From Leptobrachium leishanense (Eukaryota > Chordata > Amphibia > Anura > Megophryidae), in contig CM019075.1 in the NCBI GenBank assembly GCA_009667805.1, positions 17,290,376 to 17,354,375 on the forward strand: 64,000 bases of DNA, read 5' to 3'. Positions 32,160 to 45,500 of this stretch are shown here, one piece after another; position 1 is the first letter of the stretch, and the number at the start of each line of letters is the position of its first letter. A program made the position numbers and the translations under genes. The notes under the pieces were generated by a model. The model did no database searches. It saw only the letters and a program-made list of their open reading frames with translations, and was not told where the DNA came from.

Positions 32160-33300
32160 GGGGAGACCCTAAGAAGACACCTGCACACCCCGAATATATG
32201 GAAGAACCTCTGGAAAAGACACCTGCACACCCCGAATATATGGAAGAACCTCTGGAAAAGACACCTGCACACCCCGAATATATGGAAGAACCTCTGGAAA
32301 GACACCTGCACACCCCGAATATATGGAAGAACCTCTGGAAAGACACCTGGACACCCTGAATATATGGAAGAACCTCTGGAAAGACACCTGCACACCCCGA
32401 ATATATGGAAGAACCTCTGGAAAAGACACCTGCACACCCCGAATATATGGAAGAACCTCTGGAAAGACACCTGCACACCCCGAATATATGGAAGAACCTC
32501 TGGAAAGACACCTGGACACCCTGAATATATGGAAGAACCTCTGGAAAGACACCTGCACACCCTGAATATATGGAAGAACCTCTGGAAAGACACCTGCACA
32601 CCCCGAACATATGGAAGAACCTCTGGAAAGATACCTGCACACCCCAAATATATGGAAGAACCCCTGGAAAGACACCCGCACACCCTGAATATATGGAGGA
32701 GGCGGAGCCCCTAAAAAGACACCTACACGCCCCTGAATATATGGAGGAGCCTCTAAAAAGACACCTGCACACCCTGAATATATGGAAGAACCTCTGGAAA
32801 AGACACCCGCACACCCTGAATATATGGAGGAGCCCCTAAAATGACACCTGCACACCCTGAATATATGGATGAGCCCCTAAAAAGACACCCGCACACCTCA
32901 AATATATGGAGGAGCCTCTAAAATGCCAGTTGCACACCCAGAATATATGGAGGAACCCCTAAAAAGCCACCCGCACACCCCGAATATATGGAGGAGCCTC
33001 TAGAAAGACACCCGCACATCATGAATATATGGAGGAGCCCCTAAAAAGACACCCACACACCCTGAATATATGGAGGAACCCCTAAAAATACACCCGCACA
33101 CCCTGAATATATGGAGGAGCCCCTAAAAAGACACCCGCACACACTGAATATATGGAAGAGCCCCTAAAAAGACACCCGCACACCCTGAATATATGGAGGA
33201 GCCCCTAAAAAGACACCCGCACACGCTGAATATATGGAAGAGCCCCTAAAAAGACACCCGCACACCCTGAATATATAGAGGAGCCCCTAAACAGGGCACA
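32160..33300. repeat. 41-bp minisatellite, array upstream of TRIP11
   Basis: About 27 copies of GACACCTGCACACCCCGAAT + ATATGGAAGAACCTCTGGAAA, drifting rightward to the GGAGGAGCCCCTAAAAA form. Long frames on both strands come from the repeat. Confidence 0.95.
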
Positions 33301-33966
33301 GAGGATTTGGGCGCTGTGATAACTTTATAAAAGCTGACAATAAAACGATTTGCTGCTAATATAGGGACTGTCCCTCTGATAATGGGACACTTGGAAGATG
33401 TGAAGATTATGATGGAAGAAGTGAATTAGATGTCAGCAAAATAATAGGTGAAAATCAGGTTTAATCTGCTTTTTCTGGAGTTTTTGTGGACACAAAGCAC
33501 AGATCAGAATGGTTCCTGTGCTCTGAGCCGCTGTGCCCTCCATGCCCAGATCCTGGCACAGTGACTGCCAAGCTAGAACTCCAATCCACAGTTCCACTCT
33601 AGAACAGGTGGAATGAGGTCACGTGGACCGACCGGTCCTCCAGCATCCCGGCGTGCATCGCGCTGTGGACACGTCGCTCTGCTCTCGCCATAGAGTGGCG
33701 GCCTGTCTGTCAGTCATGGCTGTCGCCGAGTTGGCGAGCACCGGGGCTGGTCTGTCTGGAACAAGTGAGGTCCGGTAACAAGCAATGACTGCCTGGGAGC
33801 GGATACTATCAGCCTGCGTTATTACCGGAAAGCCAAGGCCTCGGTGTTTCCTGTTTGCAGAGGCCGGGCCGGTGGACCCGTAGCCCGGCTGAGCAGCCTG
33901 TGAGCCCTCGGTGTCAGACTTCCGCCTTCAGAGTTTTTTTTACCTGAGAGACAGTATCCAACTGCC
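33301..33966 (+). promoter_or_regulatory. TRIP11: TRIP11 promoter and 5'UTR region
   Basis: GC-rich from about 33600. An upstream ATG at 33716 opens a 20-codon frame ending TAA at 33776-33778 (MAVAELASTGAGLSG...), in front of the main start at 33967. ACAAGTGAGG at about 33761 could also be a donor. The transcription start cannot be fixed from sequence alone. Confidence 0.45.
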
Positions 33967-34105
33967 ATGGCCTCCTGGTTCGGGGGTCTGGGCTCCGGCC
34001 TGGGCCAGTCCCTGGGGCAAGTGGGGGGCAGCCTGTCCAATATCACCGGGCAGATCACCAACTTCACCAAAGACATGCTGCTGGAGGGCGCTGAGGAGAC
34101 CGGGG
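33967..34105 (+). CDS. TRIP11: TRIP11 exon 1 (ALPS motif)
   Basis: ATG in GCCATGG, an excellent start context. 139 coding bases; donor GTAAGT at 34106. Codes for the curvature-sensing ALPS helix and [11 protein letters not shown]. Confidence 0.95.
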
Positions 34106-37100
34106 GTAAGTCCTGTCCTCCTGTACACCTGGGGCCCCATAGCCCTGAGCAGGCAGGATCCCCTGGAGTGTGAGTGGAGGGTATACTCCCCCTGACAGCA
34201 TGCTATCATTAAAGGGACATTCTACCTTTAAAAACAATTATTTACCCCCATTACTCAATGCCTAGTGTTACCCAGCTATTCCCGATTGGAAGGTGAGTCC
34301 GCGGACTTCTCTCTCCTCACCTAAACGTATGCGCTGACCCAACCGAACGGGGTTCAGCAAATATGTGGAGGAGCCCCTAAAAAGACACCCACACACCCTG
34401 AATATATGGAGGAGCCCCTAAAAAGACACCACACACCCTGAATATATGGAGGAGCCCCTAAACCGACACCGCACACCCCTGATATGTGGAGGGCCCCTAA
34501 AAGACACCCCACACCCTGAATATATGGAGGAGCCCCTAAAAACACCCGCACACCTGAATATATGGAGGAACCCCTAAAAAGACACCCACACACCCTGAAT
34601 ATATGGAGGAGCCCCTATAAAGACACCACACACACTGCCTGATATATGGAGGAGCTCCTAAAAAGACACCCGCACACCCTGAATATGTGGAGGAGCCCTA
34701 AAAAGATACCCACACACCCTGAATATGTGGAGAGCCCCTAAAAAGACACCCACATCACCCTGAATATTATGGAAGGAGCTCCTAAAAAGACACCCGCACA
34801 CCTGAATATGTGGAGGAGCCCCTATAAAAGATACCCACACACCCTGAATATGTGGAGGAGCCCCTAAAAGACACCCACACACCTGAATATATGGAGGAGC
34901 CCCTATAAAGACACCCACACACCCTGAATATATGGAGGAGCCCCTAAAAAGACACCCACACACCCTGAATATATGGAGGAGCCCCTATAAAGACACCCAC
35001 ACACCCTGAATATATGGAGGAGCCCCTAAAAAGACATCCGCACACCCTGAATATATGGAGGAGCCCCTAAAAAGACACCCACACACTCTGAATATATGGA
35101 GGAGCCCTAAAAAGACACCACACACACCCTGAATATATGGAGGAGCCCTTAAAAAGACACCCACACACCCTGAATATATGGAGGAGCCCCTAAAAAGACA
35201 CCCGCACACCCTGAATATATGGAGGAGCCCTAAAAAGACACCCGCACACCCTGAATATATGGAGGAGCCCCTAAAAAGACACCCACACACCCTGAATATA
35301 TGGAGGAGCCCTAAAAAGACACCCACACACCCTGAATATAGGAGGAGCCCCTAAACGACACCCGCACACCCTGAATAGTGGAGGAGCCCCTAAAAAGACA
35401 CCGCACACCCTGAATATGGAGGAGCCCCTAAAACACCCGCACACCCTGAATATGTGGAGGAGCCCCTAAAAAAGACACCCGCACACCCTGAATATATGGA
35501 GGAACCCCTAAACCGACACCCGCACACCCTGAATATATGGGAGCCCCTAAAAAGACACCCACACACTCTGTATGGAGGAGCCCCTAAAAAGACCCCCCCC
35601 ACACCCTGAATATATGGAGGAGCCCCTAAAAGACACCCGCACACCCTGATTATATCTAAACCTGTGATTTACCTACTGCCTGAGTTTGCGCTTAAAGAGA
35701 CCCTCTACACACCCTGACCACGTTGGTGCCTGGTTTGGCTGAGGTCGCTGGGTGACATTATCATTAGAGTGCCCCTGTAATAAATCCTTGGGTTAGGGAT
35801 CCCCTGCATCTTCCATTTTTACCTCCGGCAGGTAAATGTGTGATTTATTGTACATGCGTATATGGAGCAAGCTGTGCCTGGCTCCTAGAAATTTGAGGTT
35901 GGCTCCTAACATGTTGTGCTAGTCGCTGTGTTTACTATAGACTTGTTAGGCCCTGAGCTGAGGTCCCTGCGCCGTCTGCTGATTCTGCCGTGCACAGCAG
36001 TGCGGCTCTGTCCTTGAAAGAGCTGGTTTTAAATATAACAAGACTCTCTAGTGTCTTGGTCCAGTGTGCTTGTGGTACGTCTGCGTGTTGCCGCTTGTCG
36101 GACGTGGTGCTTCCCTGGCATGCGTGCTGGGATGCTGCTTGGCAGCTTTCAGAGAAGGGGTAAACCCTCCTGTGTGTAGAAAAGCTGTCACAGCACCCAG
36201 GGAGAGGCAAGAGCTGGGACAGGCTTGTGTCATAGCAACCGCTTAAGGCTGCGCACTCAAACTCACGGTCCCCCAGATGTTGAGGCCTACAATCCCCAGA
36301 ATTCTTCCAATGTAATTGTCATCCAAGGAATCATGGGAATTGTAGTTCAGAAACATCTGAGGCGTCAGAGTTTGACAGCCCTGACTTTAGGCTAATGTCA
36401 GACGAACGCGTTCTGAGCACACTGTGCGTCCGTGCACTTCTGTAACCATTCAATGCTCTTGAACCCAGGACATACTTGAAAACGAGAGAAATCTCAATGT
36501 ATCCTTCCTGGTAAAATCCTTTTATTTATAAATAAATTAATTAAACTGACGTACTTTCTGACTGATACTGTAGTCAACACACGGTCTGGTTTTTTTAAAC
36601 TTTTTTTTGACTGATGTAGATGGGAAATTAAAATCAATATGTTAAATGAAAAAATTGATACATGATATGAAAAAAACATTTTGTCCGTCAAAAATGCAGT
36701 CCGTCTGACTACGTTCCATTGCTCACACACAAATCTACGCGGACGTGGCGCACTTTGCGCGTCCGTCCTAGTGGTTTGGCGTTCTTGCCTAAATTGCGTC
36801 TGGTGCCACGTGCGTTGTGCGTGCGTACTTCTGTGCGGACGTACTTCGTGTGTGGGTCTCTATTGATCATAATTTTATGCTACGACGGACGGTAAAATGT
36901 GCAGCAACAGGGACGTGATCAGTGCGTTCGTCTGACACGGGCCTTAAGGGGTCATCTACAAACTGCCGGTGTTACAAACACTTGACGAAAATTACCAACA
37001 TGTCCCAAAACTGAAATCCAAAGAGCTTCACTTGGAAGCGTCTCCTGACGCACTTTGGATTTTAGTTCTGCGACATGATGGTGTTTGTTGGTGCTGCAAT

Positions 37101-40100
37101 ACCGGCAAGCATTGGCTTGTTGAATAACCTCCAGTAGTCATGAGATGTGTCAGTTACAGGTGCGGGGGAGCTGCAGCGCTGCGGCTGTCACCAGCTGTGT
37201 GGCAACTGGTGTGCGTGGGGGGGGGGGGGTGAGCTTGCGGCCCAGGACACATTTGCAGCATTGTAAAGGCTGAGTGACAGGATCAGCTTTTTTTTTTTTT
37301 TTTATTATATATAATTATTTTACCATAAGGGGGTCTTCTATTCATAAAGCACAGAAATCGAATGCGGTTCCGGTGCGCAGTTCGGCGATTCAGTTTTAAA
37401 AAGAAAACACAGAGGCAGCAGCAGTAATGACCTGGCTGGGGATACAACAAAATCTACATATGCGCAGAAGATTCCCTATTAGAGCGGCTGCGTAAACCAG
37501 AAGTATCCAGCCTGCTTCATGTATACGAATGATAAAATATATGGGTTTCAAAGTTACAAACGGGATCTATTCGATTCACTGGTTTTAAATCTGTCAAATT
37601 GAAACGCTGAAATGTTCAGTGTAATTGGCTGTGCTGTGAAGAGATTAATCAGTGGTCCCCAACCCTGGACCTCAGATCCCTCTAAGGATCACCTTGGAGA
37701 AATGCAGACTCAATCCTGCAATCACTGAGCAGCAAATCATATCACCTGTGCTGTGCTTCACATATCCTGCAAACCTGTCCTGTTAGGGGGACCTGATGAC
37801 GAGGGTTGGGAAACACTGCTCTATGGGACTAAACCCAGAATTGCAACAAAATGCACTGTATCTTACTGTCAAATTTCCCGATTCAACAGCTTTGTGAACA
37901 GACAAAGTGCCCCGAAATTGCACATGTGTTGAAATTCACCATTCTGTGGCAATTTTGGCGTTTCGTAATTAACCTCCGAAGTGGTTCATTTTCTGTTGAA
38001 TTTTTCAATTAGTTAAATGTTTGTTTTTCTATTTTACCCTAAAGGTGTCAGATTTTTTTATTGAGGGGAAATGGGGGGGGGGTGTTTAAGATAGGAATTG
38101 GCTGCATTAATATTAAAACTCCATTTTTATATTAATACTGAATGAGTTAGATTTATTTAGGGCACCACAAGAATCCTTTGTACTTTTAAAAAAAAAAAAT
38201 TATATATATATATATAAAGTGGGTAAAACTAAAGATTTATTATGTTAATATTAACATTAACATAATATTAAGATCATAGCATATCCAAAACAGCTCGTTA
38301 TTTGTGTGCAGCCAAAGGGAAAAAACTGTGTCGTTAAGGGGTTAATTTACCCATAATGCTCAGCCAGGCTGTCATTACAGAGAGGAGCTGTCCCATCAGT
38401 CGCTTAGTTTTGGGCGTGATGCTGATCTTTGCCTGTTTGCTCCTGGCGCTGCAAACCTCCCCTCCCACCAGATCCTGGAAAAATGACTCGTTGTCTCCAT
38501 CATCAGCTTAACCTAATCGCACTAATGTAATGCTGTTTGTTATGGAATTAAAGAAGACCTGGAGGGAGCAGCGAGAAGCTGCACAGCTCCCACCTCCTAA
38601 AAATAATAAAATGTATAGTTACCTTTTTATCTCTCATTTCGCCCACCCCCCCTCTCTTTCGCCCACCCCCCTCTCTTTCGCCCACCCCCCTCTCTTTCGC
38701 CCACCCCCCTCTCTTTCGCCCACCCCCCTCTCTTTCGCCCACCCCCTCTCTTTCGCCCACCCCCCTCTCTTTCGCCCACCCCCTCTCTTTCGCCCACCCC
38801 CCTCTCTTTCGCCCACCCCTCTCTTTCGCCCACCCCCTCTTTCGCCCACCCCCTCTCTTTCGCCCACCCCCCTCTCTTTCGCCCACCCCCTCTCTTTCGC
38901 CCACCCCCCTTCTTTCGCCCACCCCCCTCTCTTTCGCCACCCCCCTCTCTTTTCGCCCACCCCCCTCTCTTTCGCCCACCCCCTCTTTCGCCCACCCCCT
39001 CTCTTTCGCCCACCCCCCCTCTCTTTCGCCCACCCCCCCTCTCTTTCGCCCACCCCCTCTCTCTTTTCGCCCACCCCCCCTCTCTTTCGCCCACCCCCCT
39101 CTCTTTCGCCCACCCCCCTCTCTTTCGCCCACCCCCTCTCTTTCGCCCACCCCCCCTCTCTTTCGCCCACCCCCCTCTCTTTCGCCCACCCCCCCTCTCT
39201 TTCGCCCACCCCCCCTCTCTTTCGCCCACCCCCCTCTCTTTCGCCCACCCCCCCTCTCTTTCGCCCACCCCCCTCTCTTTCGCCCACCCCCTCTCTTCGC
39301 CCACCCCCCTCTCTTTCGCCCACCCCCCTCTCTTTCGCCCACCCCCCTCTCTTTCGCCCACCCCCCTCTCTTTCGCCACCCCCCTCTCTTTCGCCCACCC
39401 CCCTCTCTTTCGCCCACCCCCCTCTCTTTCGCCCACCCCCCTCTCTTTCGCCACCCCCCTCTCTTTCGCCCACCCCCCCTCTCTTTCGCCCACCCCCCTC
39501 TGCGCATGTGCGCCTGCCAAGCGTGCAGATGTTCACATGCTTTTCTCATAAGCATTCACACGACTACGAGCGCAAGCGCTTGCATCGCATGTGGCTACAT
39601 GTGCCACTATGAATGTGCATTTACTTAATGACCCCACATTCTGTGTTGAGGCCCAGATGTCAGGAGGCGGCTGATTGACGGCCTTTAAGGCGGCGCAAAG
39701 AGCTGTACTATTTTGTGCAGTGGTTGGACACTGATCACTTAAACCTAAGTAGTAGTGATGTCCAGATCCAATCCCTAGGATCAGATTTTTGTAGTCTATC
39801 TGATCCCATTGTCCGGGACCCACCAGACTCCCAGCTGCCTCAGCAGTGACTTGCGATGTCTGCCGCGCTGCTGGCGAGTTATGGAGGAGGTGGAGAAGAA
39901 GCTGCGTGTCTGCAGGTGCCTCTGCGTCAAGCGAGCATACAGGGGAGACGCCGCATGTCGATGCACAGGACAGGCTTAGACAGATCCACTGGACTCCTGA
40001 CGCAGTTGTTGCGTATCAGATCGGGCTCGGTATCTGTCAATCCCGAATACGACTCTGGCGACTCAAATAACAACCTGGACATCCTTCTAAAGTGATCAAG

Positions 40101-42476
40101 GTGCCTGGAGCGCCTCATTCAATGTGACCGTTAGCTTGCATCTTGGCTACAGAATAGACTCTGTCATTTTTATTATTTCAATGACCCTTTGCCCCGCACA
40201 TCCCATGCAGGCGCCTGCCGAACCCAGATAAATGCCCCGCCATTTTTTATTTATTTTTAAAATCCTGATTCCTCGCTTTTCGTGGCTGTGTTCGGCGCTG
40301 AGATTTGGGGATATGGCGCTTGCAGGATGAGACAACAATATCATAGAGATTTAATTCTAGTAATTTTTAATGATAAAAATATTAACTTTAATGTCCTCTT
40401 TTTGCATATTGTCTTGGAAAAATAATGAATTTTTTTGTGGTGTCGCTATCGCGATTTTTCAGGACCTAAATCCAGACGGGGGGGGGGGGGTTTGATCAGC
40501 TTGAAAAACAACCCCCATAAAATGCTGAGCCCAGGTCCTGCTCCATGGGGTCAGATCGGGACATCCCTAGATATTCTCTTCACAGGCTGAATGACGTGCT
40601 AGCTTTAAGACACGGTGTGAATGTGCGATTTCTAGCCCCTTTTTGTCACTCTGCAGTTCCTACTAACCCTTTTCCTTTTTCTAGAAGTCACTGGAGTAGA
40701 TCAAGTGTCTAACGTGAGGGCACGAGACGTGGAAAGCGTCCAGTCCATGCTCAGATCAGAGGTGAGTGCGCCCAACATCTCTGCCTGCCCCGGTTTAGCC
40801 CGTCTTTAATTTCGGCCCCGACCAACCACTCCTTTTTCCTTCTTTCATTTAGAACGAGAGGCTGCGGAGGTTTTGCACGGAGCTGGAGGAAAAGCATGAG
40901 GCAGCCGAGCTTCAGGTGAAACAGCAATCCCTGGATTACAGGAATCGACTGCAGCAGAAAGAGGTAGATGTCAATGGTGTATAGAACAACGGCTAATGTC
41001 ACAGCCCCGGTGGGACGCTTTATAAATTATAGACACCCTGGTGGGTTGGTTGCCTTACCGTCACGATAATAAAGAGCAGTGGATCCCACCTTGGTCCTCA
41101 GGTCCCCCTAACAGGCCAGGTTTGCAGGATATGTGACGCACAGGTGATATGATTTGCTGCTCAGTGATTGCAGGATTCAGTCTGCATTCCCCCATGGTAA
41201 CCCTTAAAACCTGTCCTGTTTGGGGGACCTGATATCTGATATTGATGAAGATGATACTCTAAAAAGCATGAACACTGTCTGCGCCGGCAGCTGGATCCGA
41301 AGTAAGTTACGGCGTTCCGTTGAATAATGCCGCCTGTCATATAATGCCGCTGGCGTTATGCACAGGAGTGATGTAACGCCAGCTGATCTTCATGTCACAC
41401 ACATGGATCGTTGGATTAGCCATCTCTGATGAAGCAAGATCGGAGGCAATATCTGATGGTTAGATAATGCCTCCCGCTAATTGTGCATGCGCGTGACACG
41501 CCACACATATGGAGGGGGTATAGACATTGACATATACAGAGAGCAGTGAGGAGTATACACTCATATTCTGCTCTCTGTATCTATGCACATGTTATCCCTC
41601 CAGTAAGTGTGCAGTATACTCTGCACTGCTCTCTGTAGTATCAGAATACAGGAGGAGAGTCCCTGGTTGGCGCCTTTCGCTACACTATAATGGATTGGCT
41701 GTAGAGAACAGCCGACGGAGGCTAGAAAAGCAGGGCTCTGCTCATGCACTAATAGTATCGCAATAGAGAAATGTATCCTCCGTCTGGCACTTCACAGCCT
41801 GGGGTGTGGTAACTAAATGTATATGTTGGTATACAGATGTGATGCTATATTGCTGAACAATTCAATATTGTGTCGTTAATGCGCTGGTGCGATGATCAAG
41901 CTTCGTGTGTGCAGACCTTGCGGAAATGCAGAATAGGATGAATCGGTTCTATTGTGTCTTCTATAAAGTTGCTGTAATCCTATCAGAATCCTGAACGGTT
42001 GAATTGAGTATACACGATCAAATTAAGTGCAAAGCATCAAATCTATTAGTATATGATCAAAGAGTAAAATAAAAGGCGCAGAACATCACCGTATCAGAAT
42101 CCTGAGCGATAGAAATGAGTAAACACAAACAAGTAAAGTGCAGATGTGTGTATGTGTGATCAAAATGCAAAGCATTAAATAAAGTGCCGCATATACAATC
42201 TTTTATGTGAACGTCAGATAAAAATGCCAGGTATCAAATAATGTGACGTATTGTGCAAGTGGGCCACCTAGTGGCTAAAGTGCGTAGTGCACTAAGACAA
42301 ATTTGTTCTCACACGGTTTGTCACCGTTGTAACCACGTGGAATGTGGATAAAGGTTCTGTACCAGTAAGTGTGGGAGCTAATAGGGACCTGGAGGTGTTC
42401 TCCAGGCGTTAAGTCATGGGAATACCTTAAGCCTTCTGGAAAGATGTGTGGGTTCCTATATAAAGGGAGACGTGTG

Positions 42477-42521
<45 letters not shown>

Positions 42522-45500
42522 TTTTTTGTACCATATGGTCACTTGTCCTGGATGCTGGTTTTGTGTGGCTGAAATCGTTCCGTGTGATCTGGGTTTCCAG
42601 TAGTCCTTGTCACCTCAAAGACAATAGGGAAACTTTTGGTGCACACTGCGATTCAGCGAAGATCAGAGAGAGAGAAAAGTATCCACTCACGCGGTCAGGA
42701 GCCTCTCTTCGATACGGCTCACTGTTTATGCATGTGGCTCCATAAGGGTGAGCCTTTCTCCCTCTTTGCTCAGCTGCCCTGGTCATGTGGTCCGACGTTC
42801 AGGGTTCTCCTGGGTCTGTTCCAGCTAGATAAAATCCTAAAGCAGAGACCAGGGAGGCGAGCGGGGCTGAAGCTAAAACGAGGGTTTATTATTATGAAAA
42901 AAATAAAAAAATTATAATACAATAAAAGGGGTCTCGGACGCATTTCGCCAGCTCCAGCTGGCCTTTTCAGTCAGATGCTGAAGACTAAAGAGGCCAGCAG
43001 GAGTTGGCGAAACGCGTCTCGTGACCCCCTTTTATTGTTTTATAAATTTTTTCATATTAATAAACCCTTTATTGTTTCAGTCCCGCTCGCCTCCCTGGTT
43101 AATGCTATAGGATTTTATCCAGCTGGAACAGACCCAGGAGAACCCTGAACGTCGGACCACATGACCAGGGCAGCTGAGCAAAGAGGGAGAAAGGCTCACC
43201 CTTATGGAGCCACATGCATAAACAGTGAGCCGTATCGAAGAGAGGCTCCTGACCGCGTGAGTGGATACTTTTCTCTCTCTCTGATCTTCGCTGAATCGCA
43301 GTGTGCACCAAAAGTTTCCCTATTGTCTTTGAGGTGACAAGGACTACTGGAAACCCGGATCACACGGAGCGATTTCAGCCACGCAAAACCAGCATCCAGA
43401 ACAAGTCACCATATGGTACAAAACTATGTACAAAAACACGTTTCCTTTTAAAAAAAATAAAAAATTGAGATGCTTTTAGACACACAATTTTGAAAAAATT
43501 AGACCGCCGGGGAGGTTAAACAGATAACAAGATGTTTCTTCCGCATATAAAGGCAGAACTTAGAGGGGTAATTATAACACAGTGTGTATATCAGTACATG
43601 CGTATATAAATATTGTTGGGAAATTCAGTAACTCTATTGTAAAGGATAAGTCTCTGGTTTGACTACAGGAGGCAATGTTCCTATTATCTTACAGTTCTTT
43701 CCTTGTAATCCAGCGCCACCCGGTGGACAGGACTGGAATTGCGGTGATCTATACAGTCCTTCAGTGTGCGAGGTCTTGAAAGAACAGTGCGCTTGATGGT
43801 ACTTTGCAGGTCCTCTTCCGTGGCTGCGTTAAACCTCGAAAAGATGGACAAAGGAATACCAATAATGTACCCTATGTTTCCAAGGCAAATAAAATCAAAG
43901 TAGTGTCAAGTTCACACTCACGTGGACGGGAGCCAGTGGATAGATTAGGCTCTCTCTTTTCCACCTTCCCGGTCCATAAAAGGTGACCAGGCTCCCTTTC
44001 TTTTCCTTGTGCCGCATTTGTCTGCTGGGCTGCGTTTTTCCAGGTTCAACTACTCCTGTTATTTGGTGTCCCTGGTGCTGTGCAGTGATCACAAAACGCG
44101 GGTCTTAAGGTAAAAAGACCCGCGTTTTGTCATCACTGCACAGCACGCCACCAGGGACACCAAATAACAGGAGTAGTTGAACCTGGAAAAACGTAGCCCA
44201 GCAGACAAATGCGGCACAAGGAAAAGAAAGGGAGCCTGGTCACCTTTTATGGACCGGGAAGGCGGAAAAGAGAGAGCCGAATATATCCACTGGCTCCCGT
44301 CCACGAGAGTGTGAACTTGACACTACTTTGATTTTATTTGCCTTGGAAACATAGGGTACATTATTGGTATTCCTTTGTCCGTCTTTTCGAGGTTTAACGC
44401 AGCCACGGAAGAGGACCTGCAAAGTACCATCAAGCGCACTGTTCTTTCAAGACCTCGCACACTGAAGGACTGTATAGATCACCGCAATTCCAGTCCTGTC
44501 CACCGGGTGGCGATGGAATACAAGGAAAGAACTGTAAGATAATAGGAACATTGCCTCCTGTAGTCAAACCAGAGACTTATCCTTTACAATAGAGTTACTG
44601 AATTTCCCAACAATATTTATATACGCATGTACTAAGTTCTGCCTTTTATATGCGGAAGAAACCTCTTATCTGTTTAATATCTGGGATACACTGTATGTAA
44701 TAAGGGCTAAAACACGTAATACACAAAGACCCCCTGTGGCAGATTAGACCTGTATTTCTATCTATATACGGGTCTGTCTATCTCCTCTCCTCCATATAGA
44801 GTTATATTCATATTTGTGTCTGGCCATTTGGTAAGTGAAGCCCGGTGTCCACAGCTGAAATGTAATCAAAATGTTTAGCTTTCTCCCTTGGGGAGGATAT
44901 AGCGCGTAGCTGTAAAAAGGGAATTTCTTTGTACACTAACATAGAAAATCACACCTTGGCAGCCAGGTCGGCCCCAAGAGAGTTGGACCCTATCTTCAAA
45001 GACAGGAAGCACATCCTTGATCTCTAAAGGGGGGTCTGGAGGGAAGAGGGACGCCTTTGGGCAATTAAAGATTAACGACGAAGTGCACTGGGCATGCTCC
45101 AGAGATGGGCACTCTGGGACTTGTAGGCAAAGGCTCTGCCAGCTAGGAGGCTGGACTTAGAAAAAGGCAGCCCTATATATATTCTGAATCAAGCATGGCT
45201 CAGGGCTGATCACTTGGGGTTCCTTCTACAGAGGGCTGATCTGTCCATGCTCTATCTCCAGATCCCAGGAGGCACCGATGCCAGCTACTGATTAGTCCGT
45301 CATAAGTAAGGCTCTCTGATTAACCCTTTTTTTTCTTTCGTTTGCTGTGTATTGTATAAGTAATAGATTTATTCTAGTTATAAGTTTTTATGTAACCAAG
45401 CACTGTGATTCTTTTTCTATCGTAAATAAACCAAAAAATATTTAGGTTTTGACTCTGGCTGATGAAATCCATGCTAACTAAGAGATTGGGAGAATTGCTA

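Noticed and set aside
32012..32855. Several overlapping frames of more than 220 codons on the minus strand, plus frames on the plus strand
   Set aside because: All arise from the 41-bp minisatellite, which is nearly stop-free in every frame.
38530..39612. Four overlapping frames of about 300-360 codons on both strands
   Set aside because: Pure product of the 19-bp C-rich array; low-complexity peptides ([21 protein letters not shown]).
42940..43016. Full hammerhead at the centre of foldback 1
   Set aside because: GGCGAAAC and stem II-like blocks exist, but the CTGANGA core is displaced or altered on each strand, so I mention it only within the foldback entry.
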